Shown here in pieces: positions 1-10,828 of a DNA stretch of 64,000 nucleotides (positions are counted from its first letter, which is position 1; each line of letters begins with the position of its first letter). The stretch comes from Chrysogorgia sp. JL179-B06 (lineage: Eukaryota; Cnidaria; Anthozoa; Scleralcyonacea; Chrysogorgiidae): the NCBI GenBank assembly GCA_035772405.1, contig JAYKKM010000471.1:168501-232500 (forward strand). Reading direction: 5' to 3'. The notes under the pieces are model-generated. The model did not search any database, was not told the DNA's origin, and was given only the letters and a program-made list of their open reading frames with translations. Made by a program: the position numbers and the translations under genes.

Positions 1-515
1 AGCTCAATATGTAATTCGGCATAATTAATTTTATCGTCGTCTCGTAGACGCCGTATTACGTATATTGAATGGCGTTCTTTCAATAATCTCTGCCGTTCTC
101 CTCGAGACAATACTGTAGCCTCTGCGTATGAACTATGAAGTTGATCTCGAGCCACGAAAAGACAATAATAGATCAGAATAGATCATTAGATCTGTCATCT
201 TGTCACATTATTTTGCATGCATTAAGTGAACTCAGATAGCTCATGTAATTAGTTATTTTATCGTCGTCTCGATGCCGTCTTCTGGAAACTTCCATCTTCT
301 GGAAACGCCAGAAGATTTTAACGATACAATTCGATTTCTGGCGAATTGAGAAAGCTTTCCCATTCTTATCTGTGTGAACACAAGATTCGAGTGATAGAGC
401 AGGAGAGATTGAGAGAACAATCAACAATCAGATTCAGAACAGAACGACTCGGATAACCTTCGCAATGAAATCGTATCACCGAACGTGATGCGAGCTCTGC
501 GTCCAGCGAGTACAG
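1..515. other. Intergenic sequence, no gene seen
   Basis: No convincing coding or RNA feature. The only ORF, on the minus strand around 203-427, has no recognisable motif and looks like chance. Confidence 0.5.
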
Positions 516-750
516 CTTTCAGCGAGACGCAAGACGAACGCAAGACGGACGCTAGACGGACGCTAGACGGACGCTAGACGGACGCAAGACGAACGCAAGA
601 CGGACGCAAGACGGACGCAAGACGAACGCAAGACGGACGCAAGACGGACGCAAGACGGACGCAAGACGGACGCAAGACGGACGCTAGACGGACGCTAGAC
701 GGACGCTAGACGGACGCTAGACGAACGCAAGACGAACGCAAAACAGACGC
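516..750. repeat. 11-bp minisatellite (GACGGACGCAA/GACGGACGCTA)
   Basis: About 20 tandem copies of an 11-bp unit that alternates between GACGGACGCAA, GACGGACGCTA and GACGAACGCAA. The A/T and G/A variants fall in blocks, which suggests local expansion of sub-blocks. No coding potential. Confidence 0.9.
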
Positions 751-1385
751 GATTTTTGATAGGTTATTTCTTAGCAGTACTGTATGGTAAAAGATGTGTA
801 AGTAAATAGAGTAACTGAGGAAGATATTTTACGTAGTCACGTATTAAGGATTTTGTTTTTCTTATTTCTCAAATGCAGAAATATTTTCGGGGTAAAAAAA
901 TAGTTATTAGTATTTTGGGATCGTTTTTCGCAAGAATAACAAGAAAGATAGTATTAAATAGCCATTACTTTCGTAGAATTCTAAAAATATCTTGATTAAA
1001 TATAAAAAAACTATTGGTGATTTATATTTTAATATCCACGTAATATGCTGATACAGTATGACAATCCAGTCCTTCATAATAAATCCCAACAACTTGTTCA
1101 GCAAGCAAATTTAACTCTGCAAAATTGAAAATAATCCATTTTCTCCCTGAACGATTTCTCCCATATTTCCATTTTAGTTTCTTTAGCTAGATTGTTCTGT
1201 ATAACTCTATTTAACTCGAACTCTTGACAATTTTAAACGTACTTTGACTTTTTCATTTCAAGATATTTCGAAGAAAACTTCGTAACCAGCCTGCCTAATG
1301 ACCTGTTTAGAAACACAACCATGCTACAAACTCTGTAAGTATAGACTACAGTAACAAGGTAATTTTACGAAGTCATCCGTTTAGG
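751..1385. other. AT-rich intergenic sequence, nothing identified
   Basis: AT-rich, with only short ORFs and no motif I recognise. It abuts the 3' end of the Helitron-type fragment that follows. Confidence 0.4.
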
Positions 1386-1389
1386 ATTT

Positions 1390-1800
1390 TCAAGTTATTT
1401 TCGACCAACTATCTGATACTTGTACTCCGTCGTTTTTAAACAGATCACTTGTGCTTACTAAATATCGAGCAGCTTCTAAAACTTTAGCTGGTCTTACATT
1501 CTGAAATTGATAATGGTGTTTGTAACTAAGGCGCCTTTTAAGCTTGATTGGTATTGTTTGTGATTCATTTATTGGTCTTGGTAGAATGCTAACTGTTGAA
1601 TTAACATCAGCTGGTACATTAACAATATTGCCATGAATACTTAACTGACCTCCACTAGGTAATTCTCGCAGTTGCATGAAGGGAATTATTGGTGAAATCA
1701 GTCTTTCCTCAAGGGCTGTTACATTTTGTAAAGCAATTGGCTTATTTTGAAAAGACATTTCGTTAGCCTTTGCACAACTTGGGAGCTTGCCGGTTTTCAA
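1390..1800 (-). pseudogene. Helitron-type protein fragment, N-terminal region
   Basis: An open stretch of about 136 codons contains the segment LISPIIPFMQLRELPSGGQL, then HGNIVNVPADV and LKRRLSYKHHYQFQNVRP. I recognise this combination as the region just before the Helitron-like N-terminal/Rep domain of animal Helitron proteins. No Rep HUH motif or helicase is present, so the copy is truncated at its 3' side near 1385. A Cys-rich piece ending in WYKHSV-like sequence lies just upstream (1930-1980) in another frame, so the reading frame is already broken. It forms one decayed unit with the repeats and OTU domain at 2221-3090. Assignment is from family recognition without a search. Confidence 0.65.
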
Positions 1801-2220
1801 GTAAGAGTGACATGTAGAACAAATCCACTCTGTGCATCAATACATTTAACACCAGTAACACATAACTTAAGTATTTGTTTGTAACATAATTTGTACATAA
1901 TAAGATTGCATTTTGTGACAGATCACTTATACCATAATTGATCACAACAAGTACAAATATATTCTGGGCCAATGCTGACGTTACTATGGAATAATGCTAT
2001 ACTGTCAGACATACAGGTAGCTAGTCAATTGCGACCTGGGTTAAGCATCAACCTTGCCATGTTTACTATCAATATCATCATGGTTATTATTTAACCTCTT
2101 ACGTCTTTGCTCATCTGATTCATTTGTATTATCTGATAATTTTCTTTGAGGTACTTATTTTTTTGAGATTTTTTAACTCTTTCAGGATCTAATTGACTAT
2201 ATGTTACATGTACTTTTCCC

Positions 2221-2650
2221 ATGGATTCTTTTACTTTCTCAGGGTTTGATTGTTTTTATTTAGTAACTGCTTTACTCATGTATTGTTTTACTTTCTCAGG
2301 GTTTGATTGTTTATATTTAGTAGCTGCTTTTCTCATGGATTCTTTTACTTTCTCAGGGTTTGATTGTTTATATTTAATAGCTGCTTTTCTCATGGATTTG
2401 ATTGTTTATATGTAGTATTTGATTTTTTAGAAGATTCTTTAACTTTCTCAGGATTTGATAGTCAATATGCTGTACTTGATTTTCTACAAGATTCTTTAAC
2501 TTTATCAGGATGTGATTGTCCATATGTTTTACTAGATTTTCGGGAGGTTTCTTTAACTTTATCAGGGTTTAATTGTTTGTATGTAGCATTGGCTTTTTGC
2601 AAAGATTCCTTTTTTCTTTCATTTTCCTTATTTTTATATTGATTATCCAT
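2221..2650 (-). pseudogene. Repeat region of the Helitron-type protein (PEKVKES repeats)
   Basis: Read on the minus strand, this encodes about seven copies of a roughly 20-residue unit of the type NPDKVKESxRKSSxxY, e.g. LNPDKVKETSRKSSKTYGQS. On DNA level the unit is about 60 bp (TTTACTTTCTCAGGGTTTGA recurs). Such lysine/serine-rich repeats sit between the OTU domain and the Cys-rich/Helitron N-terminal region in this protein class. The later repeats (2221-2400) have lost the open frame on the minus strand, which supports decay. Confidence 0.6.
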
Positions 2651-2672
2651 CCTCTTTTCCTCATGTATTCTC

Positions 2673-3090
2673 TCATGTAATTGTTCTTGGTTTTATTGGA
2701 TTGAGGTTTATCTTGACAAACAGTACATCACAACTTATGGGGTCACTACAAACAACAGATACTTGATTGTTTCTTGCACTGTTATTCAGGTGGGTTTGTT
2801 TATCAATTTCAGTCACATTCCCCAGTGCACACTGGTTCATAGGGCTTGCGGAAACATAATGTATTTCATCTAAATGCCCAACATTAATATGCCTGGTATT
2901 TCCTGAAGTATATACAGGACGTACAATTATAGTCTCAGGAAAATTTAGGGCAGTTTCAGTAATATGAATTGTTAAATTATGAGAATTTGCAACTGCCTGT
3001 ATAATGATATGGTCAGCCCAGGTTCCTTGTCTAGACATGCTTTGCAAATAATGCAACCATGACTGCTCAGCGGTAGGGTGGTAGTTAACA
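2673..3090 (-). pseudogene. OTU-like cysteine protease domain fragment of the Helitron-type protein
   Basis: The minus-strand frame reads SWLHYLQSMSRQGTWADHII, then QAVANSHNLTIHI and finally GHLDEIHYVS. This is the C-terminal half of an OTU fold: the GTWADHIxIQA helix and the strand carrying the catalytic His (in DEIHYVS). The N-terminal half with the catalytic Cys is not present upstream of about 3090, so the domain is truncated and should be inactive. OTU domains fused to Helitrons are known in animals. The order OTU, repeats, Helitron region along the minus strand matches that architecture. Confidence 0.65.
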
Positions 3091-3094
3091 CTAA

Positions 3095-3865
3095 ATTACC
3101 CAAAACAAATTGCTCTAGTTTCAAAAATATTTAATTAATTGCCACAAAAATTGGCATGGTGCAAGAACTTGTCATTACACTATATGGGAAGTAGCTAACG
3201 GTAGTATAAACTTCTACATAACCATGGCAACAGCAAATAAATACATGGTAAATAAAAGTTTGCGGCAGCAATATCTCAATAGGAAAAAGAGATACAAACT
3301 TCAAACTTGGTGAAGTTGATTCACATGTCATAATGTATGTAACAAGTAGACATATTTTGGTTTACATAAAAACCGTGGTCCGAGTGCTAAAAAATTGTGT
3401 TTCCATGGTAACACAAAAATATTATAAATTTTAAAAACTGTCTACTTGTGATACACTTGAGATACACTTGCAGTCCAAAAATGAAGCCAATCCACCAAAT
3501 ACCCTTCAATTTAGAGTTGCCACAAATACGAGTTAGTACAAATTATTTGTTTTGTGAAAATCAAGGTTAAAGATTCACAAACGTTTTTCAGCTGATTTTG
3601 TGACCAATTAAACACAAAAAATGAAAGAAAAGTAAACTAGGGTATATTTATAAATAGGTAAACTAAGATAAACATATTTAATATTGTAGTCGTTGCATGT
3701 ATGCTACAATTATTTTAACATATTTTTACATACCAAACTAACTCTGCAAATATATATAAAAGTAATGTTATCTTCTTCGTTTCTTAGTTTTACCAACGAC
3801 TTCCTGAATTGGTATAACAAATTAAATGTCAGGTTCTTTATTCTTTTTTTTTGCTTGTACTCTTT
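3095..3865. other. Intergenic sequence with a short imperfect inverted repeat
   Basis: No gene. CAAGTAGACATATTT near 3343 and its imperfect complement ending CTGTCTACTTG near 3450 could form a hairpin of about 110 bp. This may be a MITE remnant; I find no clear target duplication. Confidence 0.3.
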
Positions 3866-4389
3866 CTTTTATTTTTCCTGCTCTCTCCAACATCTGGTTG
3901 TGAGCTCAAACTGAAAGCCCCACCTTGGTATGAAGTCTTGTCTCCTTTTGATTTTCGTTGGCACGAAGTTTTCTTCTTTGTTGCCTGTATTTCAAAGACA
4001 CATTTTGGCAGCAGTCTTCACCCTGACTTGATCTTAGAGCCTTAGGGCTTTCATGGCATTATAGCTCCTGGAGTAACACCACACATGTCCATGAGAACTG
4101 CTTTGCTTGCAGCACCGGTGTTATAGACAGCCACAGTTTCACATACAGCTATGTGCACTCTCCTGGCTCCATACAATTTGGTCTTAGGGCACTTTGACCA
4201 GAGCATCTCATTGGCCGACTCATTTTGATTTTGAGTCATCTCTTTCAGACATCTTGTAAGGAGGTCATCTTTAGAAAGTCTAGTAAACGCAGGTTCCAGT
4301 TCTGCCATAAAAATTCCAGGTAAACGATTGTCCTCATTATAAATAAATGTTCCCTCCATTTGATCTTTCGAGTACTTCCATGTACAGTA
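3850..4389 (-). pseudogene. Mutator-like transposase, C-terminal half
   Basis: The minus strand encodes YCTWKYSKDQMEGTF, LPGIFMAELEPAFTRLSKDD, MTQNQNESANEMLWSKCPKT and NTGAASKAVLMDMCGVTPG. This is the C-terminal part of the animal transposase family usually labelled Mutator-like transposase. The frame breaks near 4050-4070, where a basic Ser/Lys-rich tail continues in another frame to about 3850. The N-terminal half lies at 6777-7525. The codons on either side of the 4390-6776 insertion join in frame around a Tyr-Cys-Thr-Trp stretch, so both halves come from one gene. Confidence 0.7.
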
Positions 4390-4795
4390 GCTACTGCCAA
4401 GAATTAACCTAACACTGCGGTTGCGGTTCGGTTGCGATTCGGTTGCAGTTAGATTGCGTTTCGGTTGCGGTTCGTTTGCGGTTCGGTTACCGTTCGGTTG
4501 CGGTTCGGTTGCGGTGATGTTGCGGTCGACACATTCGACCGCAACCGCAAGAGTATTGGCGACCGTCCTCTTCGGATTCCGGTCTCGCCCGATCGTAAGA
4601 ACACGTAAGCAAATGAAATGAATAATTTTTATTCTATTCAATGGTATTGAGGACGCTATTGTGTCGGCAAACGGTGATTTAGACATTATTTTAAGAGTGT
4701 TTTGTCTGAGTTGATTCTTACTTCAACTACATGTATTCAACTATACATGTGCGTCGTTATTAAGAACGAGTGTAAATGACAAATTGCAAAGCTTT

Positions 4796-4843
4796 TTAGT
4801 AACGAAATACTAACGTTTCGAGCCTAGGCGTTCATCAGAGTAT
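4796..4843 (-). ncRNA. Hammerhead ribozyme motif (copy B)
   Basis: On the minus strand the conserved core is present in order: CTGATGA, a stem II of GCC/GGC, GAAA, a 3-bp stem III (ACG/CGT) closing a loop TTAGTATTT, then the cleavage-site trinucleotide GTT. Stem I pairs only partly (one C-C mismatch). This is the minimal type I layout with very short stem III described for Penelope-like elements and small animal retrozymes. Activity is unknown. Confidence 0.6.
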
Positions 4844-5090
4844 GACCTCCAAAATTTAAAGTAATATGACTGGAAAAAGATAAAATAAGTAAGGTCATGG
4901 TTACTGATCGACGGTAAAAAAGGAAGCAAATTACTTACCATTTCGTGATGGAGACCTTGACGAAACTACTTAATTAAGGTTAGGCATATCGCAGCGATAG
5001 AATATCCGAGAGTAGTAAAAAAGTAGAATGTTACGTTGACAGTGTTTGGGATATATAGCAAAGTGAAAAGGTGGTGAACTGTTAAGATTT

Positions 5091-5142
5091 TTAGCAACGA
5101 TATACAGGCTGACTTTCGAGCGGTGCCCTTCGTCAGAGTAAG
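5091..5142 (-). ncRNA. Degenerate hammerhead ribozyme motif (copy C)
   Basis: The minus strand shows CTGACGA (fits the CUGANGA core), a GC-rich stem II, and GAAA, but stem III is disrupted (a G faces G next to the A-U pair). The flank GCAAAGTGAAAAGGTGG just 5' on the plus strand is shared with the motif beside the Penelope-like element at 19.8 kb, so both come from the same family. It lies about 295 bp from copy B in the same orientation, as in a tandem retrozyme or pseudo-LTR pair. Confidence 0.45.
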
Positions 5143-6776
5143 ACCAAAAGATATTTTAAACTGTTGAAGAACATATCTTTACTCCGAACGCGAGATATTG
5201 TGTGATTTAAAATATGGCATGACAGACACAAAGCGGCAGGTCTTGTCGTGTTGTTGATGGCATTAGTTCCCAATAGTACTAGTGTCAGAATTATCAGCAT
5301 TCGAAGATATAATTCATATATGTGACCATATATACATCGGCGCGCGTATATCCGGCGTAAATTATTTGTTTGTTGAATTAATTGTGCGAGTTAGAATGCT
5401 CCAGAAACACAGTCATATAACAAGAGCTTTTAAATTGGAGTATGTATCTGCGGGATATATTTGTCTGTCTTGCTACCTTTCACTGCCTGTGGGCCATGAT
5501 CATATTTACTATGATAAATCGACAAATCACATCGATTCAATATGCCAACATGTCATATATAAGACGACAAAATCATCAAGCGTCAAAGATTCGGCAGTGT
5601 ACTATAGCAAGGCAGTTTTTCCGCTAAACTACAGATTGCAAGTCTACGGTAGTATTAACTTGTTGCTCGCGCTCATCGGACTGTTTTTTATTTGATTGAA
5701 TAGCGATTGAGTGATGAACCAGGCGAGTAACGTGATGCCACAGGAAGCCGTAACGTCTATTAGTGAAGCGAGTTTAACAGTAAAGCGAGTTTAACAGTAA
5801 AGCGGGTTTATTTGGTATTTATCAGTGTATATTTGAGCGCTGGTCTACTCTAGGAGAAAACTATGTTAACAAAATATTATTTATTTTGTGTAAAAGATTG
5901 ACAGATGGTGGCGTGTTTGACAAATTAACTTCCGGTGGTCGACTCAAGTCGGAGCACAGATGATACGAAATGTCTCCACTAAAAATGTTTATCACAACTT
6001 TCAATTACAAAATTTTCAAAGCGACTGTGAACATTAACCTTTAATCTATAATGTAGCCGATTTTCAAGCTAAGATTTTACCTAACAACTACATTAGACGT
6101 CAAAACAAATCACTACCGAAATAAAGTTGCTTCCTATACGCGCGCGAGACGCACAGTCAACGGCCTTCCGAATTGATGTAAACACTGACTCATTGCCTTT
6201 CTTGTCTGGTTGCCTGTAATTTGTCCTTATTGTCGACAAAATTAACAAGTAAGAACATTTTAATAGCGATTTAATACAATTATTGTGTAAAAAATACCAA
6301 ACAAACCCGCTTTAGTGTTAAACTCGCTTCACTATAATAGACGTTTCGGCTCCCTGTGATAATGCACAAGTATTTAATTTTAAGTTGCCACAAGTTCTCC
6401 CAAACGATATTATCAAATTCATGGCAAACGATATTATATTCTGAAATAAGTAATATTCTACATCGCTGCCGTAACTTAGCATATTTTGACAACTTTCCCA
6501 TTTCTTCGAACCGCAACAGAACTTAAACCATGTGTCAAACGACGCCAAACTTATATTCCGAAAACATATTCCGAAATACGCATGTCAACGCCAAACATAT
6601 TCCGAAATACGCATTGCGGTTGATATTGCGGTTAGGTTACGCGAGGTTGAACCGCGGACCGACCGAGGTTCGTCCGCGGATCAACCGAGGATCGACTTCG
6701 GTTGAACCGGAGATGAACCCAGGTTGAACCGCGGATGATCCGCGGATGAACCCCGGTTAACCGCGGTTTCTGTTCT

Positions 6777-7525
6777 GTACTGTTCTGCAGATTTGAGACA
6801 GTATTTGTGTTGCTGTTCTTGTGCCAGTCTCTCATTCTTTATCATGTGGTACTGTATTGCCTTTATACTGGTCTTCATTCCTTCCAAATCGCCCTTGTTA
6901 TCCCTGATTGCATTCCCATAGTAATTTTGCATCCTGTCTATTACCTTGTCTGTCAATCGTCCCTTTCCTCCAACTAATTTTCCATCTGAGAGCTTTTTAC
7001 TCTTCATATTGTTTTTATATTTTCTCAGGGCAGTCCCGAGCCTCTTTTGGACATACCCTACACATTCTTCTTTTGTAATTTGATAATCAGGACCACATTT
7101 GGTATTCAAGGCATCCTTTACTCGTCCAAAACTACTTCTATCGCCATCACCAACAAAAGTTGTATATTTTAGTTGCCTTGAGGTGATGCTTCTTGAAAAG
7201 ATCTCGACTGCTGAAACAGCTTGCATTTCTTCTGATGAGCCTGTATGGTTTATTTCACATGATGGTCCATGAGCCTTCTTCCATTCCTTGTATTCCATGC
7301 TTTCTTTATCCATGGAATTACGAGCCTTGCATCCATGGCAGAAAAGTGACTTGACTGCGTAATCGAGGATTTTACCAGTGTCAACCGATATGACAAAGAT
7401 CACTCCTATTTTTGATGAGTGACCGCTTTTTTTCCAGGTACCATCAACGGTCAATGCAACTCGAGCAACGTCATTTTTAGTGCAAAGTTTTTTAAACTTT
7501 GCAGTATTGTTATGAGTGGCGAAAA
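6777..7525 (-). pseudogene. Mutator-like transposase, catalytic N-terminal half
   Basis: The minus-strand frame is open from about 7525 (KFKKLCTKNDVARVALTVDG) through VDGTWKKSGHSSKIGVIFVI, SSCEINHTGS-like, RQLKYTTFVGDGDRSSFGRV and GGKGRLTDKVIDRMQNYYG. The Asp in VDGTW and the Asp in GDGDRSSFG are the likely first catalytic acidic residues of a DDE/DDD transposase. The N-terminal start is missing: upstream runs straight into a TA microsatellite at 7545-7566. The gene is truncated at its 5' side and interrupted at 6776, so it is not functional. Confidence 0.75.
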
Positions 7526-7544
7526 TTCACACGATATATGCATA

Positions 7545-7566
7545 TATATATATATATATATATATA
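7545..7566. repeat. (TA)n microsatellite
   Basis: About 11 uninterrupted TA units at the 5' break of the Mutator-like transposase. Confidence 0.9.
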
Positions 7567-7574
7567 GAGTGAGT

Positions 7575-8690
7575 GAGTGACCGTGTTAACATCCGGGGGG
7601 CGACAAAATATTATTTCGTAGTCTTTTGAAACTCAATTTTCTATTGTCAGTAGAAAAGTGAAACTATTGTTAGTAGAAATCCTTGGCAATGAAGGCAAGT
7701 TAAGTGAATTATCGATGTCAGTTTGATTTCGATTCTTGAATATTTCATCATGTCTCGTATATAAGTTGTATCCCCCGGTTTTTATTAATTTTGATTATCG
7801 AAGCACAAAAATGGTGGAGCTTAGGAGTGAGCTTCGCGAAACAAGGATTTTATGGACTTACAGTATTAAATATGGTGTAGGAGAAAGGATTCATTGTCTG
7901 TTGTGGGAAGACGAGCCTGTATATAAAATAAAGGTCTAATATTTAGGATATTTCTGTCACTGTCACACGACTCAACTGTCAGAGTGTCAGGTAAGTCAGC
8001 GTATTTGTCTTTGTTTATAAAATCACACGGCCTTATGATACTGCGAATCTCCGTTCTGCAGTTTCTCGTTTTCTCTTCGGATTTTGTCTACGTAGTTTTT
8101 GCGTAGTTTAGCCTTTAGGTACAGTTTACACTGTCCTCCGAGTATTTCGTCGGTCGGCCTTCGGAACGATGATTGAGTTGTTTACGCCGTAAAAGCTATT
8201 CCAATGTCCATATAAGCATAATATAAGGTAATGCGTATTCGTTTACTCGTGTCATTTTGGCCTTGCTGAATACAGACAAGGTGGTTTTCGTAGTGATAAA
8301 AATGGCTAGATTCTGTGGTACTTTAACTAGTAACAATCGCCCGCGCATCGTCAACAATCTCTTGACTCGTCAGAGAGCTTAGGAGATGTTAAAATACATC
8401 GCCACAGACCCAATTATTCACGGGTCGACCACAACGGTGGATAATTGTGAATACTATCAAAATCTATCAAATGCTTATCAAAATCTATCAAATATCTATG
8501 AAACAAATGAACACAAATACGTCAAACAAGCTAGTACTAGAATCGACGACAGTATTGATATCAACAACAAGCGAACGTTCACGCATTTTTACAGACGAGA
8601 TAGACCACATATCAGAACACGTGAACGAGAACCATCTAGTTGTACAAACTTCAACGTCGGCGAGGAAATATTTTGTAACAATATCTAATC
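7575..8690 (+). repeat. Dispersed repeat with conserved ORF, copy 1
   Basis: This shares its start (GTGTTAACATCCGG followed by GGCGAC and a TATTATTTCGTAGT-like stretch) and a coding-like 3' part with an inverted copy at 19210-19745. The 3' part is open for 100 codons (8386-8688) and contains SNAYQNLSNIYETNEHKYVK and QASTRID, followed by KRTFTHFYR and HIRTREREPS. Copy 1 has about 670 bp (7640-8310) not present in copy 2. I do not recognise the peptide. The repeat ends near a GC-rich palindromic stretch (GGCGCGAAGCGCCGGCCGAAG, 8700-8730). Confidence 0.6.
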
Positions 8691-8917
8691 CCCTCGCCCG
8701 GCGCGAAGCGCCGGCCGAAGGCCGAAGGCCTGAGGGCGACGGTGCTAATATCGACCGGCGTTTAGTCCCTCATCACGGGATTCCAGGCGCAATGTAGAGT
8801 GACTTTCAGTTTCCTTGTATATATACATTGAGGATCAACTCATGCGCGGCATCGGAAAATTTGGCCCTGGTAACTAGATAATTTATGGTAAATATCTGCA
8901 TTTGAATTAATATTTAA

Positions 8918-9240
8918 AGGTGCCGTCAAGTCCGTTCTGCGCATGTCCACGTTTCTGTTTACATCGTTTGTTTAAATTGCATTATATAAACATTGAACAT
9001 GAAGTATTGCGAATTTTTTTCACACGCTTGAGCTTTTCCGCCTAAAAAGCGTGTTATAATTAAGAAGCTGTTTGGTTCCTAAATGTTGTTAATATATCAA
9101 ACTACCACTCGTGCCTTCGCCACCATTAACAAATACTTGCTTTCGAACTGTCGCAAATCTATTCCGTTAAAGTTTGTTTACATGTGGGGTCCCCAACGTT
9201 TGAAATATCACACATGCGCAGAACGGACTGGACTGCACCT
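8918..9240. mobile_element. 323-bp MITE with TTAA target duplication
   Basis: The ends are inverted repeats of about 30 bp: AAGGTGCCGTCAAGTCCG left against the complement of CGGACTGGACTGCACCT right, sharing TCCGTTCTGCGCATG. The element is flanked by TTAA at 8914-8917 and 9241-9244. TTAA duplication fits piggyBac- or Kolobok-type mobilisation. No ORF. Confidence 0.8.
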
Positions 9241-9339
9241 TTAACAATTTAAAGAAAACCGTAAAAGAAAAGTACGAGTTTTGTCGGGTTAATATACGGT
9301 GAATGAAGATTTGTGTTTAAAAAGATCGTGAAAAGGCAG

Positions 9340-9770
9340 TGAAAATGCAATATATCGTTGTCGGAAGATGTCAAGTTCGTAAATCAAGTTTTATACGTGG
9401 CGTCAAAACTAAAGGTAAACCCGTTTTCGGTTTTTTAAACCTGTTAATAAGTTACAAAGATAGTTTTGCAAACATGTCCGAGTATGTTATTCAGGCTTTT
9501 ATTTGATGTATAGCATGATTTTCTAGAGTTAGTAGTTCAAAAGATATCGTCGTCTGAATATCTAAAATATTTACTCTGAGTAGTGTCAATCCAATCCAAG
9601 CGTCGTCGGTTTTTTCAAGCTGTTAGCTATCAGTTACAAAAATATTTTTGTAGGTATGTCAGAGGCTGTTAATCAAGCTTTCATTAGATATGTAGAATGA
9701 GTTCTTAGAGTAAGAACTTCAAAATATATCGTGGTCGGAACATTTCACTTTTGGCATGGCGTCAAGGCGA
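9340..9770. repeat. Three diverged direct repeats of about 190 bp
   Basis: The phrase ATATATCGTTGTCGG (9350), GATATCGTCGTCTG (9542) and ATATATCGTGGTCGG (9724) recurs at about 190-bp spacing, each followed by GGCGTCAA or GTGTCAA. The intervening GTTACAAAxATAxTTTTGxA and GCTTTxATTxGATxTxTAG are also shared. No gene. Confidence 0.55.
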
Positions 9771-10828
9771 CTAAAAACAAAACAATCAGATATCACGAAA
9801 TCACTCTTTGAAGGGCTTTCGCTCGAAATTGAATAGTCCTCTTGCGCACGATTTCTTACATGTATTTCTACCTAGTGCCTACACAGTACGCAGAACAACA
9901 TTTTTATCGTACTCTTCAATAAAACAACCATATTAGTCATGTTATAAAGTGTTGTACATAATATACACATTTTGAAATACTTAACAGAGAGATTTATGCT
10001 ATATATCATTGGAAAGCCAACGAAAAATCACAATCGTAGTGCACGTTTAAAGTTTGTACCAATCATGGAACAATTTAGAAATTCGAATTAGCCTATACAA
10101 TACTGGTAGTTTAGTAGGGTGCAAAAACATGCAGACTATTACTGCATTACCAGAAATTCGGGACAAGATGGCGGAGCGCCGGCTGCATAATTAAGGCAAA
10201 ATACAAACATGGCTGCCAATAAACAATACAGTGAAATTGTAAAATCTAAAATAGCTCCTACTTGGCACATATATTTCCCGGAATCAGAGCGCGATTCCTG
10301 TACACAGTCAAGTAACGAAGAGTTATAACAAAAAAATTTCGCTCACCGTGATGTAGTCGCGGTTCCCAACGCTCGCTGTGTTTCGCTGCCGATGACTCAT
10401 TCTATTATATAAACCATAGTAATCCGTGTAAACATGCGGTACAAATCCACCAAATAGACTAATTTCCTCTCAGGCGATGCGAAAATCGGCGCTCGATATG
10501 TATTTGAGAATGTTCAAACTGGCAACAAAACTCGCAAATGTCTTAGTATATAACGAATTCCAATGCCTTTGAACTTTCTTATTTTAGCAGTGTGTTCAGT
10601 AATCAGCAGGCGGCCATTAAGTCGGAACGGGCGATTTGAGCTACGAGCCGCCAAGCGATATAAGGCTCTTTTTCTCTTTGGAGCAGCCATGTTTCTTGTT
10701 GTACTTCGAAAGCCAGCTTCCAGCCAATAGCAGCAAGGCTCTAAACCTTGTTTCCAGGCTATTCTCGAGAGAAATAGAGCGATTGCGTGAAAGCCGCGAG
10801 ATGTATTTCGCGGACTATTGCATCACAC
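9771..10828. other. Non-coding stretch, nothing identified
   Basis: No gene or repeat family recognised. The 79-codon plus-strand ORF at 10636-10875 runs into the foldback element and has no motif. Confidence 0.35.

Larger units (their letters stand above)
4390..6776. mobile_element. 2.39-kb insertion splitting the Mutator-like transposase, repeat-rich ends
   Basis: The insertion is bounded by the two transposase halves, with a possible 3-bp target duplication GTA (4387-4389 and 6777-6779). Both ends are built from short degenerate repeats: GGTTCGGTTGCGGTT-type units at 4415-4570 and GGTTGAACCGCGGAT-type units at 6640-6770. The interior holds two hammerhead-like motifs (4796-4843, 5091-5142). 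It has no transposase; the 137-codon ORF at 5282-5695 has no motif and is probably chance. Classification is open: a non-autonomous DNA element with repetitive ends that later received retrozyme-like sequence is one reading. Confidence 0.55.

Noticed and set aside
5282..5695. 137-codon ORF as a gene
   Set aside because: No motif, located inside a non-autonomous insertion, overlaps a second ORF in another frame.
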